Shown piece by piece: positions 16,812-23,790 of a stretch of 31,495 nt of DNA (within the stretch, counting starts at the first letter, position 1; every line of letters begins with the position of its first letter). Under the pieces are notes generated by a model. That model did not search any database, was not told the DNA's origin, and saw only the letters and a program-made list of their open reading frames with translations. Both the position numbers and the translations under genes were made by a program. Origin of the DNA: JBOGOC01 sp050747525. GTDB taxonomy: Bacteria; Acidobacteriota; Polarisedimenticolia; JACPZX01; DASXTC01. Where the stretch lies: positions 1-31,495 of the forward strand of contig JBOGOC010000113.1 in assembly GCA_050747525.1 (NCBI GenBank). Reading direction: 5' to 3'.

Positions 16812-17864
16812 ATGCTCACCATCGGTATCGACTTGGGCGATAAGTGGTCTCATGTCTGTGTGTTAGATGAGTCTGGAGAGGTCATCGAGAGGGGCCGAGT
16901 CCTGACTCAGCCAGCGTCCCTGCAGCAGCGTTTCGGGGGACTTCCGGGGGCGCTGGTCGCCATAGAAGCAGGCACCCACTCCGCGTGGGCAGAAAAGGTG
17001 CTGTCGGCGGCCGGCCACACCGTCCTTGTTGCTAACTCCCGGAGGGTGCGGCTGATCTCGCAGAGCAGCTCCAAGTTCGATGAGATCGATGCTGAACGAC
17101 TAGCACGGCTAGCGCGGGTCGAGCCTAGGCTGCTTGCGCCTATCCGGCACCGCCAAGGCGCGGTCCGAGAGCACTTGGCCATCCTGAAGGCTCGTGACGG
17201 TCTGGTTCGGATACGTACCGGACTCATCAACCAGGTGAGAGGTGTGGTAAAGGCCTTCGGGATGCGACTGAAGGAGTGCGGGACGACGGTGTTTCATGTG
17301 CGGGCTCCGGAGCAGATCCCAGAGGAGCTCAAGCCGGCGCTCCTGCCACTCCTCGACACGATCCGCGACCTTAGCCAACGAATCCACGACTACGAGCTGG
17401 TCATCAAGAGAGTCGCCCGTGAGCATTATCCAGAGACTGTCTTACTCCAGCAGGTGGCGGGCGTCGGACCGCTCACATCGATGTGCTTCGTGATGGTCAT
17501 CGATGATCCGGCCAGGTTCAGCAGCAGCCGGTCCCTAGGAGCCTATTTGGGACTGAGACCTCGCAGGCGGCAGTCTGGAGAGTGCGACCCCAACATGCGC
17601 ATCTCCAAGGCTGGCGATACTCTTCTGCGCCGACTGCTTGTTGGTTCGGCTCACTACATTCTTGGTCCGTTCGGACCAGACTGTGACCTCAGACGTTGGG
17701 GCCTGTCGATGGCTGCCAAGGGGGACAAGAGAGCAAGAAAGCGGTCGCTCGTTGCTGTGGCCCGTAAGCTCGCGGTTCTACTGCACCGCCTCTGGGTAAC
17801 AGGCGAAATGTACGAGCCGTTCCGAAACAGTGCGGGCCGGGCAAAACCTGTCCACGCTGCCTGA
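16812..17864 (+). CDS. IS110-family DEDD transposase, 350 aa
   Basis: ATG 16812 follows GGAGGCGGT; an ATG six codons upstream lacks a site. The RuvC-like N-terminal domain shows the four acidic residues: D7 (IGIDLGDK), E52 (VAIEAGTHS), D90 and D93 (KFDEIDAERLA). A helical linker with LKARDGLVRIRTGLINQVRG follows. The C-terminal Tnp_20 domain contains QQVAGVGPLTS near 214-223 and the RRQSG motif near 252-256, whose Ser is the expected nucleophile. Length and motifs match active members. These enzymes are guided by a bridge/seek RNA encoded in the element and move through a circular form without target duplication. The frame is intact. Confidence 0.92.
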   Translation: MLTIGIDLGDKWSHVCVLDESGEVIERGRVLTQPASLQQRFGGLPGALVAIEAGTHSAWAEKVLSAAGHTVLVANSRRVRLISQSSSKFDEIDAERLARLARVEPRLLAPIRHRQGAVREHLAILKARDGLVRIRTGLINQVRGVVKAFGMRLKECGTTVFHVRAPEQIPEELKPALLPLLDTIRDLSQRIHDYELVIKRVAREHYPETVLLQQVAGVGPLTSMCFVMVIDDPARFSSSRSLGAYLGLRPRRRQSGECDPNMRISKAGDTLLRRLLVGSAHYILGPFGPDCDLRRWGLSMAAKGDKRARKRSLVAVARKLAVLLHRLWVTGEMYEPFRNSAGRAKPVHAA

Positions 17865-18130
17865 AGGAGTTTCGCTAACGTAGGAGATGCTTACCAAGGG
17901 ATGACCGCTGGCACCGCCCAGTCCTGACGACTGCGAATATCGCGTAGGTCAAAGCAGCCTCCGGGCTGCTGCACCGCAGACCGTTCCAAAGATTGCAGCG
18001 TCAGACTGGATGGACCCCACACTGCACCGAGTCGCGATGAAATGCGGCTCACGAGAGTGCGCATGGAAGCCTGGCGGATGCGGCACCTGAGGTAGGCGGC
18101 CACCACGTTGGCCGCGCATTGACAACTGCG
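17865..18130 (+). ncRNA. Candidate guide (bridge/seek) RNA region of the IS110-type element
   Basis: There is no ORF here, but strong local structure: GCAGCC-TCCG-GGCTGC (17954-17969) is a perfect six-pair hairpin with a UCCG loop, and other short pairings surround it. In the IS1111 branch the guide RNA lies at this position, downstream of the transposase. The assignment is inference from position and structure; I cannot delimit target and donor loops by eye. Confidence 0.4.
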
Positions 18131-18149
18131 TACTTCTCATGGAAGACGA

Positions 18150-18556
18150 TATGCACTCCCCCTTCGCCTGGGCAGCATGACGGCAGGATCCGGGGCTGGC
18201 GGGCCGGAGCCGGGCGGCAGCTGAGGGGCAGGCGAGGCCTCCCGGGACCGGGGGAGGGGCAGATCAGGGGCAGTTTTGACCTTCTCCACCCCATGGTTTC
18301 GTGCCCCTGATTCTTCACCTCCGAATCGCGTAAGTGCAGCCAGGAAGAACTACTTATGCCTGATTCTCGGGCTCACCTACCGGGGGCACGATCCCCGGAA
18401 TCCGAGCATCGTATGCCCCTGTTTGCCGGTTTTCGGGCCGGCGAGGGAGCGTTTTTGAGCCCTTTTCCGGCCCGAGGGAACAGAATCGTTCCCTGATCGG
18501 GGCTCGAGGGAACAAAACTGCTCCGTTTGGCGACCCCCCATGCCCCATTTTCGGGG
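18150..18556. other. Non-coding stretch between the IS element and the terminase remnant
   Basis: Contains a ten-base inverted repeat, ATCAGGGGCA (18263-18272) and TGCCCCTGAT (18302-18311), and at 18440-18525 several GTTCCCTCG / GGGAAC boxes in both orientations. A minus-strand frame from ATG 18548 to 18354 (MGHGGSPNGAVLFPRAPIRE) begins just past the terminase stop and could be a short phage ORF, but it has no recognised relative. Confidence 0.35.
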
Positions 18557-19544
18557 TCAGCGTGACTTCTCGGCGGCTGCGCGCCGCGCCTCGGCTTGCC
18601 GCATGTACATGAGGGCCAGGACCCCGGTCACGTGGTGGACCGCCATCCAGGCGTAGGTGAACGCGAAGCTGAAGTGGTTCTCGCCCGTCTTGATGTAGCG
18701 GTACCGCTTGGCACCCCGTTACCGCGTCCTCCTCCAGCTTCTTGGCGTCACAGGTCATGTGGCGAGCGAAGGTCTCCACCAACGGGTCCCGGCGCGGGAG
18801 CGAGACCAGTTTCTCTCTCACTGCCGCCCGTGACGCGTCCAAGGCCTCCGTGCGGTTGATATCCACTCTGCGGTCGTGATGGTCCCATCTCGCTGAGCCC
18901 TTCTGTTGCTCGCTGAAGAAGCACACAAAGGCACGCCCAGCGTGGCGTTCGGCGAACTGGCGGGCCAGGTGCATCTCGGGCATCGCGTCAACCACGCATC
19001 GGGAGATTCTGAAGCGTTCCATCAGCGCGTCGAGCTCAGACCATTCCCGACACGCCGCCAGGAAGACAACGCGGTGCTTCTTGTAGTCGTCGGGGTCGCG
19101 CTGGAGGATGACCACGTGAAGCAGCTTGCCAGTGTCCACACCCATGGCGAGTCCCCCGTCCGTGGAACGCTCCAGCATGGGACGATCGGTGCACAGTGAC
19201 AAGGTCGAGGCCATGTCGAGGCGTCGGTCCAGGTCAGCCCAGGCACGGCCGAGCTTGAGGTTGAACAAGTGCCCGGGGAATCGGGTGTTCTTGTACTCGT
19301 GCAGGATCGCTCCCGGGTCGACGAACGACGAGATGAGCTGTGAGATTCGATAGCCGTGGATGGGCCGGTCGGGGTAGTCAGCAACCCATTCCCCCACAGC
19401 CATGTCGAGCTCCCCGCTGCACTTCGGGCAGGCGCGGTAGGAACTTCCATCTGTCCGAGGGAGGATGATCCCTCCGATGCGACCTTCTGGCAACGTCACG
19501 CTTAACACTCCGGATCGTGTTCCCTCCGGTGTTAAGTGGCCCAC
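18557..19544 (-). pseudogene. Phage terminase large subunit (nuclease half), truncated and frameshifted
   Basis: From GTG 19544 the frame contains a zinc-like CPKCSGEL, then GYRISQLISSFVDPGAILHEY and a terminase nuclease domain of RNase H fold with acidic residues in AMGVDTGKLLHVVI and CVVDAMPEMHLARQ. The N-terminal ATPase with Walker motifs is absent and a TAA directly precedes the GTG. Near 18715 one extra base shifts the frame. The correct frame resumes with AKRYRYIKTGENHFSFAFTY, then AWMAVHHVTGVLALMYMRQ and TGA at 18557, while the shifted frame runs on to 18354. It is a prophage relic; no other head or tail gene is in the window. Confidence 0.8.
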
Positions 19545-19629
19545 TTAACATCCGGAGAGAGTCGGGAGAGTTTTCGGGAGAGGTGGCGTCCCGGAGCACA
19601 CCGCGGCTGGCCGTCCGTTTAACACCGAG
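19500..19629. promoter_or_regulatory. Four TTAACA-containing boxes in both orientations
   Basis: GCTTAACACTCCGG (19500), CCGGTGTTAAGTG (19526), CACTTAACATCCGG (19542) and GTTTAACACCGAG (19617) share the core CTTAACAYCCGG. Boxes 2 and 3 form a palindrome with ten-base arms around one C (19530-19550). Boxes 1 and 2 form a stem with one bulged T. They look like operator or replication iteron sites of the former phage. Confidence 0.4.
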
Positions 19630-19684
19630 AGAGCTGACCTTCAGTCCCCCTCGATCCACGAAATCGTCCGCCCCACCCGCCTAA

Positions 19685-19717
19685 ACAAAAACCCCGATCG
19701 GTTTCCCGACCGGGGTT
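19685..19717 (-). terminator. Rho-independent terminator
   Basis: Read on the minus strand: AACCCCGGTCGG, loop GAAA, CCGATCGGGG then TTTTTG. A twelve-pair stem with one G-U pair and a T tract. It ends the minus-strand transcript that includes 19941-22927. Confidence 0.8.
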
Positions 19718-19762
19718 CGGTATCGTCACCACGATGGCTCGTGGCTTGAGAACTGTGGCTCC

Positions 19763-19841
19763 CCAGGTGATCGGAGTTTCGAGTATCCGGGCATCTCGTG
19801 ACATCGATCACCTGGACACCAGGTGATCGAAGGTACGAGAT
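19763..19841. repeat. Left recombination-site candidate: inverted and direct boxes
   Basis: Three copies of a box beginning CCAGGTGATCG and ending with a CGAG core lie at 19763 (+), 19815 (-) and 19819 (+). The last two form a perfect twelve-base inverted repeat around ACA, with an outer pair ATCTCGT/ACGAGAT. The segment 19763-19806 aligns with 23028-23069: AGGTGATC, GAGT, CGAG, a 7-9 base spacer, ATCTCGTGACA. Resemblance to tyrosine recombinase core sites (two inverted boxes, short spacer) is my inference. Confidence 0.55.
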
Positions 19842-19940
19842 AGCCTGCCGATCATCCAGCTGAAGAACACTGCCTCGTACTCTCCAGGCTGCCGGCTCCC
19901 TGCCTACGGCGTCGGGCGACGTGTGCGATAAATGATCCTT

Positions 19941-20681
19941 CTATCGAGGAATAACGTACTGGACTGTATTGGACAATGCACTCATGAATCGGCTTGAGAT
20001 CACATCATGGCATCCATCCCTACTCGCACGAGGCGCACCCGGGAAGGCTCTCGAATCGATGTGAACTACTTCAGACTGGTTAATAGGGCGCGACACCGCG
20101 AACTTGATTTCATCCTTACATTCCCTGCTGATTGCATCACCATCAGCCACGGTCATGAGGTCTTTTTTCATGATGTACTCTAGTTTCAATCTTAACACTA
20201 TCACTTTCTTGTTCATGATGATGTCTTCAAGATGCTCAAGGGCGATTCGTGCTCTAAGGGGCACATTCGTCAATGCTCCGACTCTCCGCAACCGGCCCAG
20301 GTCCGCCGCGCTCACATCTGCCTTCCCATGAAACTGACTGGGTCGGTCGAGCGGCTGTGAAATGCTGGTGCTAATCGTTATCACATTCTCGTGGTTCTCT
20401 CCGAGAATAAGTCTTGGAGTGTAACCCTCGCTATCGGTCGGACCGTCCAAGGTAGCGTCGCTAGCCATAATCAAGACATCCGACCTCGACTCGTTGCGAA
20501 CTTCACACTCCAGCTTAAGAACGAGAGTTGAGCCAGTTTCGCGGACGGGCGCGTCACAAGTTACTGCCACACCGTCCGCTGGTACGCCGAGGATCTGAAG
20601 CGGGTAGCAGCATATGACCGTAATGATCACCCCACTCACTGATACTCGATTCTGTCCAAGCACTCTGCCGATTGTTTTCAT
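19941..20681 (-). CDS. Exported beta-sandwich protein following the Rhs tip, 246 aa
   Basis: ATG 20681 (MKTIGRVLGQNR) follows AGAAGAG; a GTG at 20708 overlapping the Rhs-tip stop (TAGTG) is the alternative and would couple translation. A signal peptide or N-terminal anchor is clear (VSGVIITVICCYPLQILG, cleavage probably near VPADG). The mature part begins with strands typical of an Ig-like fold (LVLKLECEVRNESRSDVLIM), followed by a basic, mixed region. It is the last gene of the unit. Being next to an Rhs tip, it is a candidate immunity or inhibitor protein acting outside the cytoplasm. No direct homologue is recognised. Confidence 0.6.
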   Translation of the reverse strand: MKTIGRVLGQNRVSVSGVIITVICCYPLQILGVPADGVAVTCDAPVRETGSTLVLKLECEVRNESRSDVLIMASDATLDGPTDSEGYTPRLILGENHENVITISTSISQPLDRPSQFHGKADVSAADLGRLRRVGALTNVPLRARIALEHLEDIIMNKKVIVLRLKLEYIMKKDLMTVADGDAISRECKDEIKFAVSRPINQSEVVHIDSRAFPGAPRASRDGCHDVISSRFMSALSNTVQYVIPR

Positions 20682-20707
20682 CTGTGACACTCTTCTCTTA
20701 GGTCCCA

Positions 20708-21589
20708 CTATTTGTTCCTGTTGTTTATTGCGTCATTCCTGGCAGGGGTTTCGCGCGCTGTGTGTGTCGTAGGGTTCGAAGTGAAGCCTTGGCCCTGAAG
20801 CCCCGGCACTACGTGCCCTGCTGCTTCTGCAGCAATTACTGGTGCTTGATCATAATCAGAGTATTTGCTGTTGAGGTATACCTCTGTGACGCCGGGCTGA
20901 GCTGAGGTCTGATCGTTAGGGCCAGCAAGCGCCTTGTCGGGGAACGTTATTCCCTGATCCTGCAAATTCATTGTGTTTTTCATATCATTAAATGAGAATG
21001 TCTGTGGGGCTCCATTTGGTGTCAATGTCGACATTTTGTCGGAGGGTCCGACTTGCTTTACGTCTACAACAGCGTTGTCGTTGGCAACTGCCTGATAGTT
21101 GTTGAAGTTGAGGTCTTTCGACTTATGGTTCTTGTCTACCTCGATCCGCGAGCTTCCGTCATTCTGAATCTTTAGTGTAATGGCGCCACGGTCCGCGGGT
21201 GGGACGCTTTGACGCATAGCACTCATGCTCTTGTAAGCATTATTCGTGGCCGTCCAGGTCTTCCCGCTGGGATCATAAAGGTTTAGGGGATTGTTCAGTG
21301 CGTAGCTGTACCTGTTCCAGGATTGCGGCATGTCTTTGTGGGCACTTGCTAGGACTGGATCGACACTCGCGAACCTAAACGTCCCTGCCGGGCTGTAGTA
21401 CCTGGCCTTCATTAGTTTCGCTTGATTCCGGGCGCGATTCTCCCGCAACCCTCTGACGGCACGGCGCTTCGCCGGACTGGTCGGATTCGGGACCTGCGGC
21501 CCGATCACGCCGAAACCGTCTTCTGCGATTCCTGGGGTCAACGAGCCACTCCGCTGTTCACCGGCTGCCTCCCGGACGGCTTCGAGCAT
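20708..21589 (-). CDS. Orphan Rhs C-terminal tip (293 aa) with a degenerate metallopeptidase-like end
   Basis: No signal peptide and no YD repeats: the first 55 residues are unrelated text, then KLMKARYYSPAGTFRFASVD, PVLASAHKDMPQSWNRYSYA and LNNPLNLYDPSGK give the conserved Rhs core end. Such cores precede a variable toxin tip in Rhs and other polymorphic toxins. The tip of about 170 residues contains VYLNSKYSDYDQAPVIAAEA followed by AGHVVPGLQG, which resembles the helix of Zn-peptidase tips (xxAHELGHA) but has lost the first His. It may be inactive, or a different activity. It is probably a displaced Rhs-CT module that could recombine onto a full-length Rhs gene; the resident one lies 2 kb upstream. 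Confidence 0.7.
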   Translation of the reverse strand: MLEAVREAAGEQRSGSLTPGIAEDGFGVIGPQVPNPTSPAKRRAVRGLRENRARNQAKLMKARYYSPAGTFRFASVDPVLASAHKDMPQSWNRYSYALNNPLNLYDPSGKTWTATNNAYKSMSAMRQSVPPADRGAITLKIQNDGSSRIEVDKNHKSKDLNFNNYQAVANDNAVVDVKQVGPSDKMSTLTPNGAPQTFSFNDMKNTMNLQDQGITFPDKALAGPNDQTSAQPGVTEVYLNSKYSDYDQAPVIAAEAAGHVVPGLQGQGFTSNPTTHTARETPARNDAINNRNK

Positions 21590-21602
21590 ACGCCCTCAGG
21601 CG

Positions 21603-21884
21603 CTACCTACTCCCGCATCGCCGTGACTGACTCTGAGCATTCGGCGCCTCTGGATCTACGATCTTATCAATGAGGCCTGTAAGCAACCTGCCACGCTCGT
21701 TCACACTGTACTGAGCATCCCACCCATGCTCCTGAAGATCATCCATGCAGGCCTCCGCCACGATGTCCCACTCATCGGAAGACAACTCTTCACCACCAGT
21801 AGCTCTCAGACTGCTGATTATCCTCGCTGGCAGCTTGAGCTCTTCGAGCACGTTCATTTCGTGCGTGTTCAGCTTGATATTCAC
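21603..21884 (-). CDS. Hypothetical protein between recombinase and Rhs tip, 93 aa
   Basis: I choose GTG 21884 (VNIKLNTHEMNVLEELKLPA); a TTG at 21911 would overlap the recombinase stop. The product is acidic and helical (EELSSDEWDIVAEACMDDLQ) with a DAQYSVNERGRLLTGLIDKI segment, like small immunity or antitoxin proteins, but no family is recognised. The repeat GAGCATACGCC occurs at both sides (21584 and 21946), so the ORF may itself have been inserted. Confidence 0.5.
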   Translation of the reverse strand: MNIKLNTHEMNVLEELKLPARIISSLRATGGEELSSDEWDIVAEACMDDLQEHGWDAQYSVNERGRLLTGLIDKIVDPEAPNAQSQSRRCGSR

Positions 21885-21904
21885 GGAAGTATGTCCCGCC
21901 ACCG

Positions 21905-22927
21905 TCAGCAACTAGAACTCGGGTATCGTGAACCCCGATGGCTCTGAGCATACGCCTGTGTGCATCGCTCCTTCAACGGCCGGCCACGTCGGTTGCGGGG
22001 ATGGTGTCGCTCGTGGGCCGCGACCATGTCGTCGGTGGTCACGCGGGTGTAGATCTGTGTCGTGGCGATGGACCGGTGGCCCAGCATGGCCTGGATGTGC
22101 CGCAGGTCGGCCCGGCCCTCGAGCATGTGGGTCGCGAAGGTGTGCCGGAGCGTGTGGGGCGAGATCGACTTGGCGATCCGGGCGCGCCCTGCGTGCTTGC
22201 GGAGCGGGATGATGACTCCGAGGGCGAGAAGCGGCCGGCCTGACTTCGACAGGAATACCGTCTGCTCGGCACGGGCTCCTCGTTCAGCCAGCCTGGGGCG
22301 GGCCTCAGACAGGTAAGCGTGGAGCGCGTGGGCTGCCATCCTTCCCATAGGGACGACTCGGTCCTCGCCGCCTTTGCCGTTGTTGATGCGGAGCACGCCC
22401 GCTTCCGAGTCCAGGTCCTGCAGCTCCAGCCGCCGCAGCTCGGCGTTGCGGATCCCCGTCGAATACAGCACCTCGAGCATGGCTCGATCACGAAGGCCGA
22501 GAGGTCCGCTACGTGGAGCGTTCAGCAGGCGCGTGACCTCGCGCTTCGTCAGGATCGGGCGGGGCAGCTGGTATCTGCGCCTCGGAAGGGTGAGCGCGCT
22601 CGAAGGGTCGAATCGCAAGACATCGGTCCTGACCAGATGCCGGAACAACGACCGCACCGCCGACAGCCGGGCGGCCTGCGTGACGATGGCTAGTCCTCTC
22701 CCCCGTCTACCGGCCCAGCCGTACAGGTACGTCTGGTAGCGGAACAGCGTCTCCGGTGTGACGTCCTCGATGGCCTCCACGCCGGCCTCGGACGTCAGAA
22801 ACGCGGCGAGGATGTCGAGGTGGGACCGGTACGAGTCGATGGTGCGCGGGGACATCGACTGCACCTCGAGGTGTTCCAGGAAGCGATCGATGTGCGTCTG
22901 GACGGTACGAGAGGTTTCTGGCTGCAT
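21905..22927 (-). CDS. XerC/D-type tyrosine recombinase, 340 aa
   Basis: ATG 22927 follows AAGGAGATCTCCC. The N-terminal SAM-like DNA-binding domain (FLEHLEVQSMSPRTIDSYRS) covers about 1-115. The catalytic domain carries the full set R-K-H-R-H-Y: STGIRNAELRRL, INNGKGGEDRVV, SPHTLRHTFATHM, MLGHRSIATTQ and IYTRV. Length is longer than cellular XerC/D (about 300) because of a basic C-terminal tail. The residues and frame are intact, so the enzyme is probably active. It leads the minus-strand unit and candidate target sites lie on both sides of the unit. It is distinct from the recombinase whose tails litter 150-999, which end YTHPADEELAAG. Confidence 0.93.
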   Translation of the reverse strand: MQPETSRTVQTHIDRFLEHLEVQSMSPRTIDSYRSHLDILAAFLTSEAGVEAIEDVTPETLFRYQTYLYGWAGRRGRGLAIVTQAARLSAVRSLFRHLVRTDVLRFDPSSALTLPRRRYQLPRPILTKREVTRLLNAPRSGPLGLRDRAMLEVLYSTGIRNAELRRLELQDLDSEAGVLRINNGKGGEDRVVPMGRMAAHALHAYLSEARPRLAERGARAEQTVFLSKSGRPLLALGVIIPLRKHAGRARIAKSISPHTLRHTFATHMLEGRADLRHIQAMLGHRSIATTQIYTRVTTDDMVAAHERHHPRNRRGRPLKERCTQAYAQSHRGSRYPSSSC

Positions 22928-23027
22928 GGGAGATCTCCTTGTGAGAGGTCCCCCATTCTCCTGCTATCTGCTGCTAACGAATCCGGCCAGCGAAACGCCC
23001 CTGACAGCATGTCGTAGCTGGACAGCT

Positions 23028-23069
23028 CAAGGTGATCAGAGTCACGAGACGCTGTATCTCGTGACAACG
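23028..23069. repeat. Right recombination-site candidate
   Basis: GTCACGAGA (23041-23049), spacer CGCTGTA, TCTCGTGAC (23057-23065): perfect nine-base inverted boxes around seven bases, preceded by AAGGTGATCAGA. This is the textbook form of a tyrosine recombinase core site. It aligns with 19763-19806 and lies about 100 bases upstream of the recombinase gene. It could instead be an operator for that gene. Confidence 0.55.
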
Positions 23070-23164
23070 TCTGGCTGGATGAGTCTCTGCCTGCTCTGGC
23101 GGGAAGAACTCGCAGACAACGACGTCCGCCTTCCAAGTTCGCGGGTTGCAGTCATGCACCGATG

Positions 23165-23761
23165 CTACTTAACCTCGATGACGATCTCGTTTGACAGGAC
23201 TTTCCCGTTGAACACCCTCGGGAGCTCCGTGGGGGGCATGGTCCACTCCTTGCGAGGGTTTTTCAGACTCTCGAACCAGTCTCTCAGCGATGTCTCGAAC
23301 TCGGCACGAAGGGTGTACTTCCCTGGTCGCGGAAACTCATAGGTGAATGGCTCTTTCCTGAGATCAACCTCGTGCCCGTGGAAGGAGCCAGGAGCGAGGA
23401 TGAGAAGATCGCATCGAGTGGGGTACCCGTAGTCCACCAAGTCGTAGTACGCTGGGTCGCCTGTGTACCGACTCACGGCGCCGTCCGGCCCACGTACGAT
23501 GAAGCGCACCAAGCTTGTTGGATGAGGACCGATCCTACCGCGTGCGCCTTCTGAGTTCATCCGACTAAGAATATACAACAGGTCAGTACCACCGTTCCGC
23601 AGGGTGACATCTATTAGGATGCTCTCCGTGGAGGAAAAGGAGGTCTTCGCGCCGCTGATCTGAAGTTGGAGATCCAGCGGCGCATTCCCCGCGGCGTCCA
23701 ACGAGGGTGAGGCAATCAGCGCGCCCAGAAGGCACAGAAGGAGCCATGCTTGTAGTTTCAT
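23165..23761 (-). CDS. Exported Ig-fold protein resembling BsuPI-type proteinase inhibitors, 198 aa
   Basis: ATG 23761 opens a signal peptide (MKLQAWLLLCLLGALIASPS, cleavage after DAA). The mature part starts with strands typical of the BsuPI/Ig-like fold (LDLQLQISGAKTSFSSTESI, then LIDVTLRNGGTDLLYILS) and later GKYTLRAEFET, the closing sandwich motif. BsuPI-like domains are known from a Bacillus intracellular proteinase inhibitor. It starts 29 bases after the stop of the Rhs gene, whose tip has a metallopeptidase HExxH motif, so a role as inhibitor or immunity partner fits the context. The function is inferred. Confidence 0.65.
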   Translation of the reverse strand: MKLQAWLLLCLLGALIASPSLDAAGNAPLDLQLQISGAKTSFSSTESILIDVTLRNGGTDLLYILSRMNSEGARGRIGPHPTSLVRFIVRGPDGAVSRYTGDPAYYDLVDYGYPTRCDLLILAPGSFHGHEVDLRKEPFTYEFPRPGKYTLRAEFETSLRDWFESLKNPRKEWTMPPTELPRVFNGKVLSNEIVIEVK

Positions 23762-23790
23762 CGACGAACTCCTTGTTCCTCAATCCTCGA

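Larger units (their letters stand above)
16780..18140 (+). mobile_element. IS110/IS1111-family insertion sequence (ends approximate)
   Basis: An intact DEDD transposase gene has a short left side and a non-coding, structured right side of about 270 bases. This layout matches the IS1111 branch, in which the guide RNA is encoded downstream of the transposase; in the IS110 branch it is upstream. No terminal inverted repeats are expected to be obvious. End positions are estimates. Confidence 0.5.
19763..23069 (-). mobile_element. Candidate recombinase-borne Rhs-tip cassette
   Basis: The unit holds, on one strand, an intact tyrosine recombinase, a 93-aa ORF, an orphan Rhs C-terminal tip and an exported protein. 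It is bounded by related inverted-repeat sites at 19763-19841 and 23028-23069. The part from 19941 to 21600 is visibly AT-richer than its surroundings, which suggests transfer. It sits immediately behind a full-length Rhs gene and its partner. No such element is known to me by name. Confidence 0.45.

Noticed and set aside
19526..19550. Integron attC site
   Set aside because: The palindrome fits the end consensus but the order of the boxes is reversed, the site is too short and no IntI-type integrase is present.
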